Below, piece by piece: positions 59,750 through 64,000 of a DNA stretch of 64,000 nucleotides. Each line of letters opens with the position of its first letter. The stretch's first letter is position 1. The notes beneath the pieces were generated by a model. The model worked only from the letters and a program-made list of their open reading frames with translations. It did not search any database and had not been told where the DNA came from. Source of the stretch: DATBSK01 sp964501785 (GTDB lineage Bacteria; Actinomycetota; Acidimicrobiia; IMCC26256; PALSA-555); the NCBI GenBank assembly GCA_964501785.1, contig CAZCUD010000006.1, forward strand, positions 1 through 64,000. The letters run 5' to 3'. The translations under genes and the position numbers were made by a program.

Positions 59750-61438
59750 ATGAGCGACAAGCGCGCGTCGCTCGGCGACGCAGTCGCGCGCCACGTCGAG
59801 GCGGGCGACACCGTCTGCCTCGTCACCGGCCACACGCGCTGGACCGCGGCGGCGCGAGAGCTCGTGCGGCAGTGGTGGGGGCGAGCGCCCGGCTTCACGC
59901 TCGTGATGCCCAGCCTCTCGAGCCTCGGGACGCTGTTCTTCGAGGGCGGGCTCGTCCGTCGGGTCGTGACCGGGTATTCGGGCGACACCTTCCCCAACTT
60001 CACGCCCAACCCGATCTTCGGCGACGCCTACCGCTCGGGCGCCGTCGAGGTCGAGCACTGGTCGTTCCTGACCTTCTCGCAGCGCCTCGAAGCGGCGGCG
60101 CGGGGCCTGCCGGCGATCGTGACTCGTTCGCTCGCCGGGTCGTCGATGGCCGAGAACGAGGCCTACGAGCAGGTCGAGACCCCGTTCGGCGAGGTCGGGC
60201 TGCTCGCGCCGCTCGCGCCCGACGTGACGCTGCTCCACGCACCCGTCGCGGATCGCGACGGCAACGTGGCGACGCACCCGCCGCTGCTCGAGGGCGTCTG
60301 GGGTGCCCTGGCGGCGCGGCGGGGGGCGATCGTCACGGTCGAGCGCGTGGTCGACGACCTGCGGCCGTGGTCGCACCTCGTGCGCATCCCTGCGCACCGC
60401 GTGCTCGCGGTGTGCGAGGCGGAGCTCGGCGCGCACCCTGGTGGGCTGTTCACCGGTGCGCTCCCCGTCGAGCCGTACGGCGAGGACTACGAGTTCTGGG
60501 TCGAGGCTCGGGCGGCGACCCGCGCCGACGACTTCCACGACTGGGTGCGGCACTGGTGCCTGGACGTCGAGGACCAGGCCGACTACCTCGCCCGCCTCGG
60601 GACCGACCGAGTCGCTCGGCTGCGCGAGAAGGGCCGACCCGAGTCCTGGCGCGACGACGAGGCCGCCTACCCGCCCGACCTGGACGCGCCGCCAAACCGG
60701 TGGGAGGTCGCCGCGACCTGGGGCGCGCGCCACCTGGCCGATCGGGTCGTGGCGCTCGATGCCGACGCGGTGCTCGCCGGCGCGGGCGTCGCCAACCTCT
60801 CGGCGTGGCTCGCCGTCGCCAAGGCGCGTGAACGGGGGAGTGAGGTGCAGCTCACGGCCGAGATCGGCCTCTGGGGCTACGACCCCTCGATCGCCGACCC
60901 GTTCGTGCTCAACCACCGCAACTTCCCCCGCTCGACGATGCTCGACGACGCGTCGACGGTGCTCGGGACCCTCGTCGGCGGAGCCGGGAGCACGACCCTC
61001 GCCTGCCTCGGTGGCGCGCAGGTCGATCGCTTCGGCAACGTCAACTCGACGCTGATCCCCGACGGTCCCTTCCTCGTGGGGTCGGGCGGCGGCAACGACG
61101 TCGCGTCCGTGTGCGCCGAGGCGATCGTCGTCGCGCTGCTGTCACCGGAGCGGACCCCACCCGAGTGCGGGTACGTCACGAGCCCGGGGCGGGCGGTGCG
61201 CGCCCTCGTCACCGATCTCGGCACGTTCGAGAAGCCGGCGCCCGACGAGGAGCTCGTCCTCACCGCGGTGCCCGCGGGCGCCGGGACGCTCGCCGACCGG
61301 GTTGCCGCCGCGCGGGCCGCGACCGGGTGGGACCTCCGGGTCGCCGACGAGGTCGCCGAGCTCGCTCCGCCCGAGCCGGACGAGGTCACCCGGCTCCGTC
61401 GCTGGGACCCCCGCGGCTGGTTCCTCCGGTCCCGCTAG
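59750..61438 (+). CDS. Fused IpdAB-like CoA-transferase
   Basis: A 562-aa protein that joins two CoA-transferase family I subunits: residues 1-290 resemble the alpha type (GDTVCLVTGHTRW ... MPSLSSLGTLFFEGGLVRRVVTGYSG), and 305-562 the beta type (LAGAGVANLSAWLAVAKA ... AEIGLWGYDP ... FLVGSGGGNDVAS). IpdA and IpdB hydrolyse the last ring of cholesterol; usually they are two genes. The Glu in AEIG is in the place of the family catalytic Glu. Linked to the FadE pair, so ring or side-chain breakdown of a steroid-like compound is a reasonable guess. Confidence 0.83.
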   Translation: MSDKRASLGDAVARHVEAGDTVCLVTGHTRWTAAARELVRQWWGRAPGFTLVMPSLSSLGTLFFEGGLVRRVVTGYSGDTFPNFTPNPIFGDAYRSGAVEVEHWSFLTFSQRLEAAARGLPAIVTRSLAGSSMAENEAYEQVETPFGEVGLLAPLAPDVTLLHAPVADRDGNVATHPPLLEGVWGALAARRGAIVTVERVVDDLRPWSHLVRIPAHRVLAVCEAELGAHPGGLFTGALPVEPYGEDYEFWVEARAATRADDFHDWVRHWCLDVEDQADYLARLGTDRVARLREKGRPESWRDDEAAYPPDLDAPPNRWEVAATWGARHLADRVVALDADAVLAGAGVANLSAWLAVAKARERGSEVQLTAEIGLWGYDPSIADPFVLNHRNFPRSTMLDDASTVLGTLVGGAGSTTLACLGGAQVDRFGNVNSTLIPDGPFLVGSGGGNDVASVCAEAIVVALLSPERTPPECGYVTSPGRAVRALVTDLGTFEKPAPDEELVLTAVPAGAGTLADRVAAARAATGWDLRVADEVAELAPPEPDEVTRLRRWDPRGWFLRSR

Positions 61439-61511
61439 CCCCGGCGCCGCGTCGCTCGTGCCCCGGGGTTCCTTCACCCCGCGTTCACCGGCGCGCCTCC
61501 TGGCCCCCGCG

Positions 61512-61517
61512 TAGTCT
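61512..61517 (+). promoter_or_regulatory. -10 element of ABC operon promoter
   Basis: TAGTCT is 9 nt before the ATG at 61527; a near-leaderless start of the transporter operon. Confidence 0.45.
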
Positions 61518-61526
61518 GCGCCGCAC

Positions 61527-62615
61527 ATGAGCCAGGTGGCGATGCGCGGCGTGACCAAGCGATTCGACGACGTCGTCGCGGTCGACGACCTCACGATCGA
61601 GATCGCGGACAAGGAGTTCCTGGTGCTGCTCGGCCCCTCGGGCTGCGGAAAGAGCACTGCGCTCCGGATGATCGCCGGACTCGAGACGCCGAACGAGGGG
61701 ACGATCTCGATCGGCGACCGGGTGGTCAACGACGTGGAGCCCAAGGATCGCGACATCGCGATGGTCTTCCAGTCGTACGCGCTCTATCCCCACATGACCG
61801 TGCGCGGCAACATCGAGTTCCCGTTGCGCTCGCGCCACGTCGAGAAGACCGAGCGCGTCCGCCTCGCCGACGAGGCGGCGGCGTCGCTCGGGCTCGGCGA
61901 CCTGATGGACCGGAAGCCCGGGCAGCTCTCCGGTGGTCAGCGCCAGCGCGTCGCGCTCGCGCGTGCGATCGTGCGCCGCCCGGCCGCGTTCTTGATGGAC
62001 GAGCCGCTGTCGAACCTCGATGCCAAGCTGCGGGTCCAGACGCGGGCCGAGCTGATCGAGCTCCAGCGGCGGCTCGAGGCGACGATCGTGTACGTCACCC
62101 ACGATCAGGTCGAGGCGATGACGATGGGCGATCGCATCGCGATCCTCAACGAAGGCCGGCTCCAGCAGCTCGGTCCGCCTCAGAACGTCTACGCGACCCC
62201 GGCCAACCTGTTCGTGGCGCGCTTCATCGGCAATCCTCCGATGAACACGATCAAGGGCCCCGTGCACCGGGACGGCGACGGGATCGCGGTGTCGCTCGCC
62301 GGTGCCATGGTGCCGGTGCCCGGCGAGCTCGGCGCCGCGGTGGCCGCTTCGGGTGCCGACGAGGTCGTCGTCGGTGTGCGGCCCGAGCACCTGCGCATCG
62401 CGGGCGACGGCGTCGTCGAGGCGGTGGTGACGGTGGTCGAGTCGCTCGGGCACGAGCGCCACGTCGTCGGTCGGCTCGCCGACGGGCAGATGGTCATCGT
62501 GCGCCAGCCCAGCAGCGACCCGGCGCCCAAGGAGGCGACGGTCGTCACGCTCAGCGCCGACCCGGCCGACCTGCACGTGTTCGACGCGGCGTCGGAGAAC
62601 CGGATCGACCCGTGA
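61527..62615 (+). CDS. Sugar-type ABC transporter ATPase (UgpC/MsmK-like)
   Basis: A 362-aa ATPase. Walker A GPSGCGKST, Q-loop VFQSYALYPHM, signature LSGGQRQR, Walker B FLMDEPLSNLD and switch His THDQ are all intact. The C-terminal ~125 residues form the regulatory OB-type domain (VVVGVRPEHLRI) of the MalK/UgpC group. It powers the two permeases that follow. Its stop overlaps the next start (GTGA). Confidence 0.94.
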   Translation: MSQVAMRGVTKRFDDVVAVDDLTIEIADKEFLVLLGPSGCGKSTALRMIAGLETPNEGTISIGDRVVNDVEPKDRDIAMVFQSYALYPHMTVRGNIEFPLRSRHVEKTERVRLADEAAASLGLGDLMDRKPGQLSGGQRQRVALARAIVRRPAAFLMDEPLSNLDAKLRVQTRAELIELQRRLEATIVYVTHDQVEAMTMGDRIAILNEGRLQQLGPPQNVYATPANLFVARFIGNPPMNTIKGPVHRDGDGIAVSLAGAMVPVPGELGAAVAASGADEVVVGVRPEHLRIAGDGVVEAVVTVVESLGHERHVVGRLADGQMVIVRQPSSDPAPKEATVVTLSADPADLHVFDAASENRIDP

Positions 62616-63565
62616 CCGACGCCGGTGCTCCGGAGCGGGCCCTCGATCTCGCCGAGCCGGCCAAGCCGCCGCGTCAGCGACGGTGGAGCGCACGGCGATC
62701 GAAGGAGGCGCTCCTCGCGTACGCGCTGCTCGCGCCCGCGTTCGTGGTGTTCGCCGTCTTCGTCTTCTACCCGTTCGCCCGCAACTTCGAGAACGCGCTC
62801 TACAAGACGCCGCCCTTCCCGGGCCTGCCGAAGACCTACGTCGGCTTCGACCAGATCAGCGACGTCATCACGTCCGACGACTTCCTCAACAGCGTCTGGG
62901 TGACGATCCTCTTCCTGCTCTACACGGTGCCGGTCGGCATCTTCCTCGGGCTCGCACTCGCGGTGCTCGCGCACCAGAAGCTCAAGGGGATCCGTGCCTA
63001 CCGCACGATCTTCTCGTCGACGGTCGCCACGTCGGTGGCCGCCGCATCGGTGATCTTCTACACGCTGCTCAACCCGCAGGTCGGCCTGTTCACCTACTGG
63101 CTCGGCCGCGACGGCGAGGTGTCGGTGCTGCGAGATCCGGCGACCGCGCTCATCGCGGTCTCGGTCACGACGATCTGGCAGAACCTCGGGCTGTCGTTCA
63201 TCGTCATGAGCGCGGGGCTCCAGGCGATCCCCGACGACCTCTACGAGGCGGCACGCGTCGACGGAGCCAGCGCGTGGCGGCGGTTCTGGCGGGTGACGGT
63301 ACCGATGCTGTCGCCGACGATCTTCTTCGCGACCGTCGTCGGGGGGATCCTCGCGTTCAGGGCGTTCGGCCAGATCGATCTGCTCACCGAGGGAGGACCC
63401 GCCGACAAGACGAACGTCCTCGTCTACGCGATCTACACCGAGGTCTTCCGCAACAGCAACGACGGAGTCGCGGCGGTGTACGCCATCGCGCTGTTCCTCC
63501 TCGTCATGGTGCTGACGTTCGTGCAGATGCGATTCCTCGAACGTCGGGTCAGCTATGAGCGCTGA
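62612..63565 (+). CDS. ABC sugar transporter permease (UgpA/MalF-like)
   Basis: A 317-aa permease with six helices. The first is LLAYALLAPAFVVFAVFVFYPF; the EAA loop is DDLYEAARVDGASAWRRFWRVTVPML, which docks to the ATPase. It overlaps the ATPase gene, so the two are co-translated. The substrate would be a sugar, glycerol-phosphate or oligosaccharide; no binding-protein gene is inside the window. Confidence 0.92.
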   Translation: MTDAGAPERALDLAEPAKPPRQRRWSARRSKEALLAYALLAPAFVVFAVFVFYPFARNFENALYKTPPFPGLPKTYVGFDQISDVITSDDFLNSVWVTILFLLYTVPVGIFLGLALAVLAHQKLKGIRAYRTIFSSTVATSVAAASVIFYTLLNPQVGLFTYWLGRDGEVSVLRDPATALIAVSVTTIWQNLGLSFIVMSAGLQAIPDDLYEAARVDGASAWRRFWRVTVPMLSPTIFFATVVGGILAFRAFGQIDLLTEGGPADKTNVLVYAIYTEVFRNSNDGVAAVYAIALFLLVMVLTFVQMRFLERRVSYER

Positions 63566-63580
63566 CGGACAGGTGGACGC

Positions 63581-64000
63581 GTGAGCACCGGGATCGCGAT
63601 CTCCGAGGCGCCGCCGCTCGACGGAGCCGAGCCGCCGAACCGCGACCGTGTCACTCCCGCGATCAAGGTGGCGGTCCGCTACGCGCTGCTCACGTTGCTC
63701 GCGCTGGTGATCCTGTTCCCGATCTACATCACCGTCGTCAACTCGTTGCTGCGGCCCGACCAGATCGCCTCGCGCCCACCGCTGCTCTTCCCGACCGACC
63801 CGCAGTGGGACAGCTACTCGAAGGCCTGGACCGACGGGAACCTCGGGCGATACCTGCTCAACAGCTTCATCGTCACCACGATCATCGTGGTCGCGCAGCT
63901 GCTCACGTCGATCTTCGCCGCATACGCGTTCGCCTTCCTCGAGTTCCCCCTGAAGCGCACGCTGTTCTTCGTGTTCCTCGCGACGCTGATGGTCCCGTTC
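63581..64000 (+). CDS. ABC sugar transporter permease (UgpE/MalG-like), 5' part
   Basis: GTG at 63581 behind AGGTGG; 140 codons are present before the window ends. VAVRYALLTLLALVILFPIYITVVNSLL and LLNSFIVTTIIVVAQLLTSIFAAYAFAFLEFPLKRTLFFVFLATLMVPF are the first three helices of a MalG-type permease. The EAA loop lies beyond the edge. A solute-binding protein gene would be expected further right. Confidence 0.9.
   Translation, partial: MSTGIAISEAPPLDGAEPPNRDRVTPAIKVAVRYALLTLLALVILFPIYITVVNSLLRPDQIASRPPLLFPTDPQWDSYSKAWTDGNLGRYLLNSFIVTTIIVVAQLLTSIFAAYAFAFLEFPLKRTLFFVFLATLMVPF

Noticed and set aside
1..64000. tRNA or rRNA genes and prophage
   Set aside because: No cloverleaf or rRNA-like stretch was seen, and no integrase, capsid or tail gene.

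Overview
The window is very GC-rich DNA, densely coded on both strands, and reads as a free-living actinobacterium. The markers are a WhiB-family Fe-S protein, a mycobacterial-type acyl-ACP desaturase, three F420/flavin-type luciferase-like oxidoreductases, several FadE-like acyl-CoA dehydrogenases, a CYP monooxygenase, many TetR regulators and an actinobacterial LexA box. At least ten genes have a TANNNT -10 element only 6-9 nt before the start codon, which fits widespread leaderless transcription. The gene set (paired amidohydrolase-2 proteins, DUF1214 pair, fused CoA-transferase) suggests the Acidimicrobiia, but that is inference. No rRNA, tRNA, CRISPR array, transposase or integrase was found.

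Layout. 1-5.4 kb: end of a lipoprotein gene, small hypotheticals, an operator-controlled desaturase, a patatin, a STAS protein and a double TetR regulator. 5.5-10 kb: amidohydrolase, luciferase-like oxidoreductase, TetR and cytochrome P450, probably two coupled transcription units. 10-19 kb: an MDR reductase/TetR divergent pair with twin operators, YibE/F membrane protein, amidase-cupin pair, SoxR with an adjacent cysteine-less IscA-like protein, VOC protein, short 3-hydroxyacyl-CoA dehydrogenase and secreted lipase. 19-31 kb: molybdopterin oxidoreductase, pirin, SDR and luciferase-like operon, two DUF1214 proteins flanking a GH63-like glycosidase and a sulfotransferase, and an MDR reductase. 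31-39 kb: MaoC hydratase, CaCA exchanger, WhiB, acyl-CoA dehydrogenase, trpD, and an SOS-box-controlled operon of a zinc-ribbon protein and a coiled-coil NYN nuclease.

39-47.7 kb: two convergent genes for a subtilisin-like protease and a 1356-residue beta-helix surface protein, which share a homologous C-terminal domain; then a CxxC mini-protein, a second amidohydrolase and two membrane proteins. 47.9-55.3 kb: fused electron transfer flavoprotein, thiolase, aldose epimerase, phosphoketolase and acetate kinase. The last two form an acetyl-phosphate to ATP route. 55.3-61.4 kb: luciferase-like oxidoreductase, two divergent FadE genes whose 5' ends sit in 116-bp inverted repeats around a membrane-protein gene, and a fused IpdAB-like CoA-transferase. 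61.5-64 kb: a sugar-type ABC transporter (ATPase plus two permeases), cut by the window edge.

How it works together. Most catabolic genes fit CoA-linked degradation of fatty acids, sterol-like or other hydrophobic substrates: P450 activation, acyl-CoA dehydrogenases feeding the ETF, MaoC hydration, 3-hydroxyacyl dehydrogenation, thiolysis and CoA-transfer-type ring steps. Sugar import, mutarotation and the phosphoketolase bypass form a second carbon route. Three repeat families recur: TGATGCGT hairpins that carry stop codons, GGCGTCAG hairpins, and a GGGTACCC-centred palindrome placed in front of acyl-CoA genes.
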